This document shows, piece after piece, positions 1 to 5,677 of a stretch of DNA of 7,296 bases. The position numbers and the translations under genes were made by a program. The DNA comes from Bacteroidota bacterium (GTDB lineage: Bacteria > Bacteroidota > Bacteroidia > Flavobacteriales > Flavobacteriaceae). The notes under the pieces are model-generated. The model made no database searches. It had not been told where the DNA came from and was given only the letters and a program-made list of their open reading frames with translations. The stretch covers positions 1 through 7,296 of the forward strand of contig JAJRPL010000343.1 of assembly GCA_024280815.1 (NCBI GenBank). The letters run 5' to 3'. Positions within the stretch are counted from its first letter, which is position 1. Each line of letters begins with the position of its first letter.

Positions 1-603
1 AGAAAGATATCCTCTGTCAAATTGCATACCTTCAACAATATCTACATAAGTTTCAGTTCCTTTTGCTTCTTCTACAGTAATGACACCTTCTTTACCAACT
101 TTTTGGAAAGCTTGTGCAATCAAGTCGCCAACACTTTCATCGTTATTAGCTGAAATAGAAGCTACTTGCTTTATTTTTTCAATTTTACTGCCTACTACTT
201 GTGATTGTTTTTGTAAATCAGCAACAACAGCAGCCACAGCTTTATCTATTCCTTTTTTAAGATCTAGCGGATTTGCACCTGCAGCCACATTTTTTAAACC
301 TTCTTTTACAATAGCTTGTGCTAATACTGTAGCGGTAGTAGTACCGTCACCAGCCAAGTCATTAGTTTTTGAAGCTACTTCTTTTACCATTTGAGCTCCC
401 ATATTTTCTAAGGTATCTTCTAGCTCAATTTCTCTTGCTACACTTACACCATCTTTAGTAATAGCTGGTCCGCCAAAAGGTTTTCCAATAATTACATTTC
501 GTCCTTTAGGACCTAAAGTTACTTTAACTGCATTTGCTAATGCATCAACACCACGTTTTAGTCCGTCACGTGCTTCAATATTAAATTTTATATCTTTTGC
601 CAT
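1..603 (-). CDS. groEL: Chaperonin GroEL (Hsp60), N-terminal 201 residues, cut by window edge
   Basis: GroEL is the large subunit of the cytosolic ATP-dependent folding chamber that works with GroES. Reading the minus strand from the ATG at 603-601 gives MAKDIKFNIEARDGLKRG, the typical N-terminus. The equatorial domain shows KVTLGPKGRNV (about residues 27-37), TKDGVSVAREIELED (49-63) with the catalytic-site Asp51, and the ATP-binding GDGTTT motif (85-90). The apical domain begins near EGMQFDRGYLS at the window edge. The frame is open without interruption, so this is a partial gene only because the window ends; about 340 residues should lie outside. It lies 98 bases downstream of groES and is presumably co-transcribed with it. 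An in-frame ATG nine codons upstream (630-628) exists, but the family N-terminus favours 603. No Shine-Dalgarno site is visible; the leader is A/T-rich, as is common in Bacteroidota. Confidence 0.98.
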   Translation of the reverse strand, partial: MAKDIKFNIEARDGLKRGVDALANAVKVTLGPKGRNVIIGKPFGGPAITKDGVSVAREIELEDTLENMGAQMVKEVASKTNDLAGDGTTTATVLAQAIVKEGLKNVAAGANPLDLKKGIDKAVAAVVADLQKQSQVVGSKIEKIKQVASISANNDESVGDLIAQAFQKVGKEGVITVEEAKGTETYVDIVEGMQFDRGYLS

Positions 604-701
604 AATTAAATTTTTATTTGTGATTCCCATAATAATGGGAACATTATAATTTAGATGTTTTTTAAAGGATTACAGTTTCTAAATCCTTTAGGATAGGATT
701 G
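604..701 (-). promoter_or_regulatory. groES-groEL intercistronic spacer with two hairpins
   Basis: The spacer contains two perfect inverted repeats. The promoter-proximal one pairs TAAAGGATT (663-671) with AATCCTTTA (682-690), a 9-bp stem with a 10-base loop. The second pairs TTCCCAT (624-630) with ATGGGAA (635-641), a 7-bp stem with a 4-base loop that ends 20 bases before the groEL start. Neither is followed by a U-run in the transcribed (minus) direction, so they do not look like intrinsic terminators. They could affect mRNA processing, stability or groEL translation; that role is inference. The coordinates of the repeats are read directly from the sequence. Confidence 0.5.
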
Positions 702-980
702 TTATACAATCGCAAATATATCACTTTCTCTCATGATGATATAATCACCACCTTCAAGTTTAAGTTCTGTACCTGCATATTTTCCATAAAGAACAGTATC
801 GCCAACCTTTACAGTTGTTGGTTCGTCTTTTGTACCTTTACCTACAGCAACAACTTTACCTTGCTGGGGCTTTTCTTTAGCTGAGTCAGGTATGTAAATT
901 CCTGAAGCAGTTTTAGTTTCAGCAGCAAGTGGTTCAATAACAACTCTGTCTGCAAGAGGTTTGATTTTTATTTTACTCAT
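702..980 (-). CDS. groES: Co-chaperonin GroES (Hsp10)
   Basis: GroES forms the heptameric lid of the GroEL folding chamber in the cytoplasm. The 92-residue product (97 in E. coli) starts MSKIKIKPLADRVVIEPL, the conserved first beta strand. The mobile loop at about residues 18-33 carries the GIYIP segment, whose hydrophobic residues contact the GroEL apical domain. KPQQGKVVAVGKG (37-49), VKVGDTVLYGKYAGTEL (57-73) and the C-terminal IIMRESDIFAIV complete the family pattern. The gene is full length. The ATG at 980-978 is preceded by an A-rich leader with no clear Shine-Dalgarno site. It is the first gene of the groES-groEL operon and is separated from the upstream secG operon by an intrinsic terminator, so it should have its own promoter in 981-1097. 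Confidence 0.98.
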   Translation of the reverse strand: MSKIKIKPLADRVVIEPLAAETKTASGIYIPDSAKEKPQQGKVVAVGKGTKDEPTTVKVGDTVLYGKYAGTELKLEGGDYIIMRESDIFAIV

Positions 981-1017
981 TTTTTGTGTATTTTTAAGTT
1001 AATATAATTGGTTACAG

Positions 1018-1057
1018 TCGAAAAATGTGCCATTCTTTAATTTATGACAGATAGGCA
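1018..1057 (-). promoter_or_regulatory. Putative groES promoter region with upstream element
   Basis: Read on the minus strand, TGCC-N4-TGTCATAAA (1057-1041) is followed 11 bases later by ATGGCACATTTTTCGA (1033-1018). The TGGCAC part matches the -24 half of a sigma-54 promoter (TGGCACG-N4-TTGCW). At the -12 position there is TCGA rather than TTGC, so the match is incomplete. I found no TTG ... TAnnTTTG housekeeping pair between the terminator and groES, and no CIRCE (HrcA) inverted repeat. A start site here would give a leader of about 30 bases. The presence of a promoter is required by the preceding terminator; its type is a guess. Confidence 0.4.
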
Positions 1058-1078
1058 TTTAATATAAAAAAAAGTAAT

Positions 1079-1094
1079 TACTATTTAAATAGTA
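1079..1094. repeat. 16-bp perfect palindrome TACTATTTAAATAGTA
   Basis: The palindrome is perfect over 16 bases, centred between 1086 and 1087, in the non-coding stretch between the secG terminator and the groES promoter region. It lies 21 bases upstream of the TGCC-N4-TGTCATAAA element. Its composition (14 of 16 A/T) means chance occurrence is plausible. It could be an operator half-pair for a dimeric regulator, but nothing else in the sequence supports that. Confidence 0.35.
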
Positions 1095-1097
1095 TGT

Positions 1098-1133
1098 AAA
1101 AAAAATGCCAACGTGTCATTTCGTTGGCATTTT
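1098..1133 (-). terminator. Intrinsic terminator downstream of secG
   Basis: In the minus-strand transcript, AAAATGCCAACG pairs with CGTTGGCATTTT (1122-1133 with 1102-1113), giving a 12-bp stem with an 8-base loop (1114-1121). It is followed by a run of eight U residues in the RNA (complement of 1098-1105). Stem, loop and U-tract make a textbook rho-independent terminator 24 bases after the secG stop codon. It ends the miaB-to-secG transcript and separates it from groESL. Confidence 0.9.
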
Positions 1134-1157
1134 ATAATGTATAGATTCTAATTGGTA

Positions 1158-1499
1158 TTAGATTGAATCATTTGTTGTTTCTGGTTGTGTCTCAGTTGGA
1201 GCTTCTTGAACAGGATTTCTGTCATCAAGTGTCTTTTCAATTTGAGATTTTGTATCAATACTATTGGTTCTTGGTATTGCAAAATTTGATAATAGTATCA
1301 ATGCTAAAAGAGCAATAGCCAATGTCCAAGTTGCTTTGTCTAAAAAATTGGTAGTGTTTTGTACACCTCCTAAATTTTGAGTTCCTTGACCTCCGAAAGA
1401 AGAAGATAATCCGCCTCCTTTAGGATTTTGTACCATGATAATTAATATCAATAAGATTGCTACAATAACAATCATGATTAAAAATAGAGTATAAGACAT
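1158..1499 (-). CDS. secG: Preprotein translocase subunit SecG
   Basis: SecG is the small inner-membrane subunit of the SecYEG channel that assists preprotein translocation driven by SecA. The 113-residue product has two hydrophobic segments (about residues 3-23 and 56-75). They are joined by the conserved cytosolic loop with QNPKGGGLSSSFGGQGTQ (24-41), the family signature. A polar, Glu/Thr-rich tail of roughly 38 residues follows the second segment. The ATG at 1499 lies only three bases after the stop codon of the preceding TPR-like gene, so translational coupling is likely. It is the last gene of its operon, with a strong terminator immediately downstream. Length is close to that of E. coli SecG (110). 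Confidence 0.95.
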   Translation of the reverse strand: MSYTLFLIMIVIVAILLILIIMVQNPKGGGLSSSFGGQGTQNLGGVQNTTNFLDKATWTLAIALLALILLSNFAIPRTNSIDTKSQIEKTLDDRNPVQEAPTETQPETTNDSI

Positions 1500-1502
1500 A
1501 GT

Positions 1503-2309
1503 TTATGAATTATTTTTTTGTAAAAATTTTATTGCTTTAATTCGGTCTGCAAAGAAACTACTTTTTTCTGGATATTTCAAACTTAATATTTTAAAAGCTT
1601 GTATCGCTTTTTTGTACTTTTTTTGTTCTAAATATACCCTAGCCAATGTTTCAGTCATTAAGGTATTGTCTTCTTTAATGCTTTCAAAAGAAACATCAAT
1701 ATTTTCAATAGTTGTAGGGGGTTTTAACTTTGGTTTGGCAATAATAAATTGCTCAATTAAATCAAATTTATTTTCCTTTTTAACACTTTCTTGTTTGACT
1801 AACTTTGGTTCAGTAGTTTGACCAGAGGTTACCCTTTCTATAGGTTTTAGATGCGTTAACTGTAACCATTCACTAAAAGAATGCATTTCAGCAAGGTCAA
1901 AAACTAGAGGTTTGCCAATTTCTAATTTTTCCTTTATGATTTCAGTTTTTGTTTCTATTGTATTGACAGGGCTACTGACTAAAGGTTTCTTTACCACTTC
2001 TACATCAATAACTTCATTTTCTACAATAAGCTGTTGTTGCTTTTCTATGGCATTAGATGCGTCAAGCATATTGGTAGTAATAAAATCAAATAATACAGTC
2101 CTATTGGTTGTGTAAGCTGCCGCAGTTTTTAAAGTGGCATTGTATTTAAAACTATGTTGATTTTTCAATCCTTTTAAATGTAAAATTCTAGCAGCTTGAA
2201 AATAAGGGTAATTTTCTAAAACGTCTTCAATTGCATTGGTTTGATCCAAGGTAATTGAAGACGGTTCCTTTAATAATGATGTAAATTCTAATGTATTCAT
2301 AATTACCAT
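1503..2309 (-). CDS. Flavobacterial TPR-like protein of unknown function
   Basis: I recognise the type but not a function. The N-terminal part, residues about 7-80, is likely helical and contains ENYPYFQAARILHLKGLKNQ (32-51), YNATLKTAAAYTTNR (56-70) and LFDFI. I recall this pattern in Bacteroidota proteins of this kind. A variable charged middle (about 85-135) leads to HSFSEWLQLTHLKPIERV (143-160). The C-terminus (about 214-250) reads as one tetratricopeptide-like repeat: LMTETLARVYLEQKKYKKAIQAF followed by LSLKYPEKS. There is no signal peptide or membrane segment, so it is probably cytoplasmic. The ATG at 2309 overlaps the lptE stop (ATGGTAA); an in-frame ATG at 2300 is an equally plausible start and gives 265 residues. 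Position between lptE and secG suggests an envelope-related or scaffold role, which is inference only. Confidence 0.85.
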   Translation of the reverse strand: MVIMNTLEFTSLLKEPSSITLDQTNAIEDVLENYPYFQAARILHLKGLKNQHSFKYNATLKTAAAYTTNRTVLFDFITTNMLDASNAIEKQQQLIVENEVIDVEVVKKPLVSSPVNTIETKTEIIKEKLEIGKPLVFDLAEMHSFSEWLQLTHLKPIERVTSGQTTEPKLVKQESVKKENKFDLIEQFIIAKPKLKPPTTIENIDVSFESIKEDNTLMTETLARVYLEQKKYKKAIQAFKILSLKYPEKSSFFADRIKAIKFLQKNNS

Positions 2310-2803
2310 TTTGCTACTGCAGCGTTGTATATATCTTGTGTTAAACGTTCAAAAATTTCTTCAAGAGCGGTTTCTAAAACACTTCCTGTAAGTTGTTGAC
2401 TTGCCCCAAAGTCAGAATAAAAAGAAAATGTTTTTTCGAAATTATCTTCTTCTACTAACTTATTGTAAAACCGAACCTTTACAGCAACAGTAAGCCTGTT
2501 TTGTGCAGCAGTTTGATCTGCTGTTGCGGTGATAGGTATGATTCTATAATCAGAAATTTCACCTTCAAAATACAAGTCGCCATTTGCAGTTGTTAAACTT
2601 AAATTGGTTTGACGTGTAAATAAATCTCTTAAAGCTTGAGTGAATTTATTGCTAAGTGTAGGTTCAACTAAGGCCGCATTATTCGGAAAATAATCAATCT
2701 GTATGGTTTTTGCATCACCAGTACTACCTCCTGTAAAAGATAATTTATAGCTACAACTTAAGGTTGTAAGTAGTATTAATGTGAGTACAATGATTTTTTT
2801 CAT
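2303..2803 (-). CDS. lptE: LptE-like outer-membrane lipoprotein (LPS assembly)
   Basis: LptE partners LptD at the outer membrane in the last step of LPS transport. The 166-residue product starts with a lipoprotein signal peptide: MKK, a hydrophobic stretch (4-12), then TTLSC with the probable lipidated Cys17. The mature part follows the Bacteroidota LptE layout: YKLSFTGGS just after the Cys, IQIDYFPNNAALV (35-47), LRDLFTRQTNLSL (58-70), DLYFEGEISDYRIIPI (76-91), NRLTVAVKVRFYN (102-114) and a C-terminal helix ending in AVAKW. Sequence divergence from proteobacterial LptE is expected, so the assignment rests on the size, lipobox, internal pattern and operon position. Its stop codon overlaps the start of the next gene. 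A palindrome and a possible internal promoter lie just upstream. Confidence 0.85.
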   Translation of the reverse strand: MKKIIVLTLILLTTLSCSYKLSFTGGSTGDAKTIQIDYFPNNAALVEPTLSNKFTQALRDLFTRQTNLSLTTANGDLYFEGEISDYRIIPITATADQTAAQNRLTVAVKVRFYNKLVEEDNFEKTFSFYSDFGASQQLTGSVLETALEEIFERLTQDIYNAAVAKW

Positions 2804-2811
2804 GTTTGATA

Positions 2812-2845
2812 AATAGGTTTTTCCTATTAACTTTCAAAGTTAATA
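2812..2845 (-). promoter_or_regulatory. Palindrome and possible internal promoter upstream of lptE
   Basis: TATTAACTTT (2825-2834) and AAAGTTAATA (2836-2845) form perfect 10-bp arms around a single C. An overlapping smaller inverted repeat pairs AATAGG (2812-2817) with CCTATT (2823-2828) around five T residues. On the minus strand the palindrome includes TAACTTTG (2842-2835), matching the Bacteroidota -7 consensus TAnnTTTG, and a start from it would leave a leader of about 25 bases before the lptE ATG. No TTG is present at the expected -33 distance. The repeats are seen directly; promoter or operator function is inferred. Confidence 0.45.
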
Positions 2846-2857
2846 CAATTTGCTTAG

Positions 2858-4099
2858 TTATAAATCGTATTGTTTAATTTTTCGATATAAAGTTCTTTCA
2901 GAGATGCCTAGTTCTTTGGCAGCTAGCTTTCGTTTGTTTAAATTTCTGTCTAATGCTTTTCTTATCATTTCATATTCTTTTTCTTGTAAAGACAACGTTT
3001 CTTCTACCGTTACAGCATCTTGAAAATCATCATTATAATTAGTAGATTCTTCTTGATAATTAGTACTTTTTTCTGGTCGTATAATTTCGACTAAATTATC
3101 GGTGTCATTATTGTCTTCTCCATAAATTTTTTGAATTAAACGTTGAGTATCTTCCTCATTTTTAGCAATTTTTCCATGTTGCATTAATTCTAGGGTTAGT
3201 TTTTTTAAATCGGTTATATCATTACGCATATCAAAAAGCACTTTGTATAGTATTTCACGCTCATTGGCAAAATCACTATTGCCTTTCTGATTGATTAATG
3301 CAGGGAAATTAGAACTGTGATCTGGTAAATACTGTCTAAGTAAACCGGCAGAAATACTTCTGTTTTGTTCAATAACAGAGATCTGTTCAGTAATGTTTCT
3401 CAACTGACGAATGTTACCTTTCCAAGGGTAATTCAATAATAGAGGTAGAGCATTATCTTCTAGCCTTACGGTTGGCATATTATATTTTTGTGCAAAATCA
3501 GAAGCGAATTTTCTGAACAATAAATGAATGTCATCTTTTCGTTTTCTAAGCGGAGGTAGATTAATCTCTACAGTACTTAACCTGTAATATAAATCTTCAC
3601 GAAATTTGCCTTTATGGATGGCTTCCATCATATTTAAATTAGTAGCTGCTACAATTCTCACATTTGTTTTTTGTACTTGCGAAGAACCGACTTTCATAAA
3701 TTCACCATTTTCTAATACACGTAATAAGCGTACTTGAGTGGTTAATGGCAATTCACCTACTTCATCTAAAAAAATAGTACCACCATCAGCAACTTGAAAA
3801 TAGCCATTTCTAGCTTGTGTAGCACCTGTAAAAGAACCTTTTTCGTGTCCGAATAATTCACTGTCAATAGTACCTTCTGGTATAGCACCACAATTAACGG
3901 CAATGTATTTGGCATGTTTTCTATGTGATAATTGATGAATAATTTTTGGGATAGATTCTTTACCTACACCACTTTCACCAGTAACCAATACTGATATGTC
4001 AGTAGGAGCAACTCTTATTGCTTTTTCTAACGCTCTGTTTAAATGAATATCGTTACCGATTATTCCGAAGCGTTGTTTTATAGTTTGTAAGTTTTCCAT
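2858..4099 (-). CDS. Sigma-54-type AAA+ transcriptional activator without sensor domain
   Basis: The protein (413 residues from ATG 4099) belongs to the bacterial enhancer-binding protein family, which uses ATP hydrolysis to open sigma-54 promoter complexes. In order: Walker A GESGVGKE (41-48), the sigma-54 contact loop GSFTGA (88-93; canonical GAFTGA), Walker B TIFLDE (108-113), the FREDLYYRL arginine-finger region (166-174), GNIRQLRN (228-235) near the sensor II site, and a C-terminal Fis-type helix-turn-helix RKLAAKELGISERTLYRKI (390-408). Between them lies a linker of about 110 residues rich in Asn, Asp and Glu. Only about 14 residues precede the AAA+ domain, so there is no receiver, PAS or GAF domain. 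A TTG start at 4111 is possible, but MENLQTIKQRFGIIGN is the natural N-terminus. It follows miaB and precedes lptE in the same direction. Target genes are unknown. Confidence 0.93.
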   Translation of the reverse strand: MENLQTIKQRFGIIGNDIHLNRALEKAIRVAPTDISVLVTGESGVGKESIPKIIHQLSHRKHAKYIAVNCGAIPEGTIDSELFGHEKGSFTGATQARNGYFQVADGGTIFLDEVGELPLTTQVRLLRVLENGEFMKVGSSQVQKTNVRIVAATNLNMMEAIHKGKFREDLYYRLSTVEINLPPLRKRKDDIHLLFRKFASDFAQKYNMPTVRLEDNALPLLLNYPWKGNIRQLRNITEQISVIEQNRSISAGLLRQYLPDHSSNFPALINQKGNSDFANEREILYKVLFDMRNDITDLKKLTLELMQHGKIAKNEEDTQRLIQKIYGEDNNDTDNLVEIIRPEKSTNYQEESTNYNDDFQDAVTVEETLSLQEKEYEMIRKALDRNLNKRKLAAKELGISERTLYRKIKQYDL

Positions 4100-4136
4100 T
4101 TTAAGACACAAATTTTACTAAATTATTTCCAAACTT

Positions 4137-4173
4137 CTCTATTCTCTCCCGAGGCTTCGGGACTCTATTCTCT
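4137..4173. repeat. GC-rich hairpin between 11-bp direct repeats at the miaB stop
   Basis: Two perfect copies of CTCTATTCTCT (4137-4147 and 4163-4173) flank a 15-base GC-rich segment. There TCCCGA (4147-4152) pairs with TCGGGA (4157-4162) around the loop GGCT; the first stem base is shared with the left repeat. The right repeat contains the miaB stop codon (4167-4165). The composition contrasts sharply with the AT-rich surroundings. The layout resembles a short palindromic repeat or a remnant insertion with target duplication. No U-tract follows on the minus strand, so it is not a standard intrinsic terminator. Confidence 0.6.
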
Positions 4174-5613
4174 ATTTACAACTGTACCTAACAGTGTTGC
4201 ACTCGTACAATCATTAATTTTAACCATTACAAAATCACCTAGAGTCTCATTTCCTGTTTTAGGGAAAATTGCTACGGTGTTTTGAGTATTTCTTCCTTTC
4301 CAATGTTGATCAGATTTTTTTGAAGTTCCTTCAATAAGCACCTCCATAGTTTTACCAACAAAAGCTTTGGTTCTAACATGAGAATGTTCTCTTTGTAATG
4401 CAATTACTTCTGCTAAACGTCTTTTTTTAACTTCAAGAGGTATGTCATCTTCAAATTTTTTGGCAGCTAAGGTTCCAGGTCTTTCTGAATATGCAAACAT
4501 ATATCCGTAATCGTATTTTACATACTCCATTAATGAAAGAGTTTCTTTATGATCTTCTTCGGTTTCTCCACAAAAACCTGTAATAATATCTTGAGAGATG
4601 GCACATTCAGGTATTATTTTTCTGATGTTGTCAATCAATTCAATATATTCTTCTCGAGTATGTTGGCGGTTCATACGGTTTAATACTTTAGTACTACCAG
4701 ACTGAATGGGCAGGTGAATGTATTTACAAATATTATCATGTTTTGCCGTGACATGTAATACGTCTAAACTCATGTCTTGCGGATTAGAAGTGAAAGATCT
4801 AAATCTGATTTTAGGAAACGCTGTAGCACACATATCTAATAATGAAGCAAAATCTACCGCAGTTGCTTTGGCTATTTCTGAAGCTTTGTCAAAATCTTTT
4901 TTGAGTCCGCCACCATACCAAACATAACTATCTACATTTTGACCTAGTAAAGTAACCTCTTTAAAATTTTGATCTTTTAAATCTCTAATTTCTTTAATAA
5001 TACTTTGCGGATCTCTACTTCGTTCCCTCCCTCTGGTAAATGGAACTACACAAAAAGTACACATATTGTCACATCCTCTAGTAATAGAAACAAAAGCTGA
5101 AACTCCGTTAGAATTTAATCTTACAGGAGAAACATCTGCATAGGTTTCCTCTTTAGAGAGCAATACATTTACAGCATCTCTACCAGATTCTATTTCTTTA
5201 ACTAAATTGGGTAGGTCTCTATAAGCGTCAGGTCCAACTACCAAATCAAGCATTTTTTCTTCTTCTAAAAATTTGGTTTTTAAGCGTTCAGCCATACAGC
5301 CCAACACACCAATTTTCATTTTTCTATTCTTTTTTAGTTTTACACGATTGTATTTTTGTAATCGCTTTCTAATGGTTTGTTCTGCCTTATCACGAATAGA
5401 ACACGTATTTACCAATACCAAATCAGCCTCTTCTAAATTTTGAGTAGTATTATAACCTTCTTTAGCTAAAATAGAAGCAACAATTTCACTATCATTCATA
5501 TTCATTTGACAGCCATAACTTTCAATAAATAATTTTTTATGATTGTTATTAACCTGCTCAGTAATGAGTGATTGTCCTTGTTTTTCTTCTTCTATAATTT
5601 TTTCTACTGACAT
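4165..5613 (-). CDS. miaB: tRNA-2-methylthio-N6-dimethylallyladenosine synthase MiaB
   Basis: MiaB is a radical-SAM methylthiotransferase that adds a methylthio group to i6A37 of tRNAs reading UNN codons, in the cytoplasm. The 482-residue protein shows all three expected parts. The N-terminal UPF0004 domain (about 26-140) has the auxiliary-cluster cysteines Cys35 (ESYGCQMN), Cys71 (VNTCSIRDKAEQ) and Cys106 (GVLGCMAER). The radical-SAM core has CDNMCTFC (181-188) with Cys181, Cys185 and Cys188 for the SAM-binding 4Fe-4S cluster, followed by PFTRGRERSR and LLGQNVDSY (222-230). The C-terminal TRAM domain (about 417-480) binds RNA. VNTCSIR and GQNVDSY favour MiaB over RimO or MtaB. A start at 5613 is supported by AAAGG a few bases upstream and by a promoter-like element just before it. 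Its stop codon lies within a direct repeat. Confidence 0.97.
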   Translation of the reverse strand: MSVEKIIEEEKQGQSLITEQVNNNHKKLFIESYGCQMNMNDSEIVASILAKEGYNTTQNLEEADLVLVNTCSIRDKAEQTIRKRLQKYNRVKLKKNRKMKIGVLGCMAERLKTKFLEEEKMLDLVVGPDAYRDLPNLVKEIESGRDAVNVLLSKEETYADVSPVRLNSNGVSAFVSITRGCDNMCTFCVVPFTRGRERSRDPQSIIKEIRDLKDQNFKEVTLLGQNVDSYVWYGGGLKKDFDKASEIAKATAVDFASLLDMCATAFPKIRFRSFTSNPQDMSLDVLHVTAKHDNICKYIHLPIQSGSTKVLNRMNRQHTREEYIELIDNIRKIIPECAISQDIITGFCGETEEDHKETLSLMEYVKYDYGYMFAYSERPGTLAAKKFEDDIPLEVKKRRLAEVIALQREHSHVRTKAFVGKTMEVLIEGTSKKSDQHWKGRNTQNTVAIFPKTGNETLGDFVMVKINDCTSATLLGTVVNRE

Positions 5614-5635
5614 TACCTTTACAAAAATTTGGAAT

Positions 5636-5677
5636 GCAAAGATACAACCAAAAACGATATTTTATGACAATTTGGCA
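5636..5677 (-). promoter_or_regulatory. Putative miaB operon promoter with shared upstream element
   Basis: On the minus strand TATCTTTG (5644-5637) matches the Bacteroidota -7 element TAnnTTTG, and a TTG at 5670-5668 stands 23 bases upstream, at the long end of usual spacing. A start near 5630 would leave a leader of roughly 17 bases. The same bases also fit the -24/-12 spacing of a sigma-54 promoter: TTGG-N8-TTGC (5651-5636), though without the CACG of the full consensus. TGCC-N4-TGTCATAAA (5677-5661), also found before groES, lies upstream. The housekeeping reading is the safer one. Confidence 0.6.

Noticed and set aside
80..394. Plus-strand open frame opposite groEL
   Set aside because: It is antisense to a clear groEL reading frame and its translation resembles no protein family; the low-complexity Ser/Thr/Phe content is what the reverse of groEL codons gives.
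663..690. Hairpin after groES as an intrinsic terminator
   Set aside because: In the minus-strand RNA the stem is followed by A residues rather than a U-run, and groEL directly downstream needs the read-through transcript.
699..884. Plus-strand open frame opposite groES
   Set aside because: It is antisense to an intact groES with no supporting family pattern or start signal.
981..1097. CIRCE/HrcA operator before groES
   Set aside because: I looked for TTAGCACTC-N9-GAGTGCTAA or a close variant and found none.
1612..2115. Two plus-strand open frames opposite the TPR-like gene (1612-1821 and 1912-2115)
   Set aside because: Both are antisense shadows rich in Ser, Phe and Val, with no recognisable domain.
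4100..4111. TTG start adding four residues to the sigma-54-type activator
   Set aside because: The ATG at 4099 gives the natural N-terminus MENLQTIKQRFGI; the extension adds only MCLK and has no ribosome-binding signal of its own.
4718..4927. Plus-strand open frame opposite miaB
   Set aside because: It is antisense to the conserved MiaB core and shows no recognisable domain.
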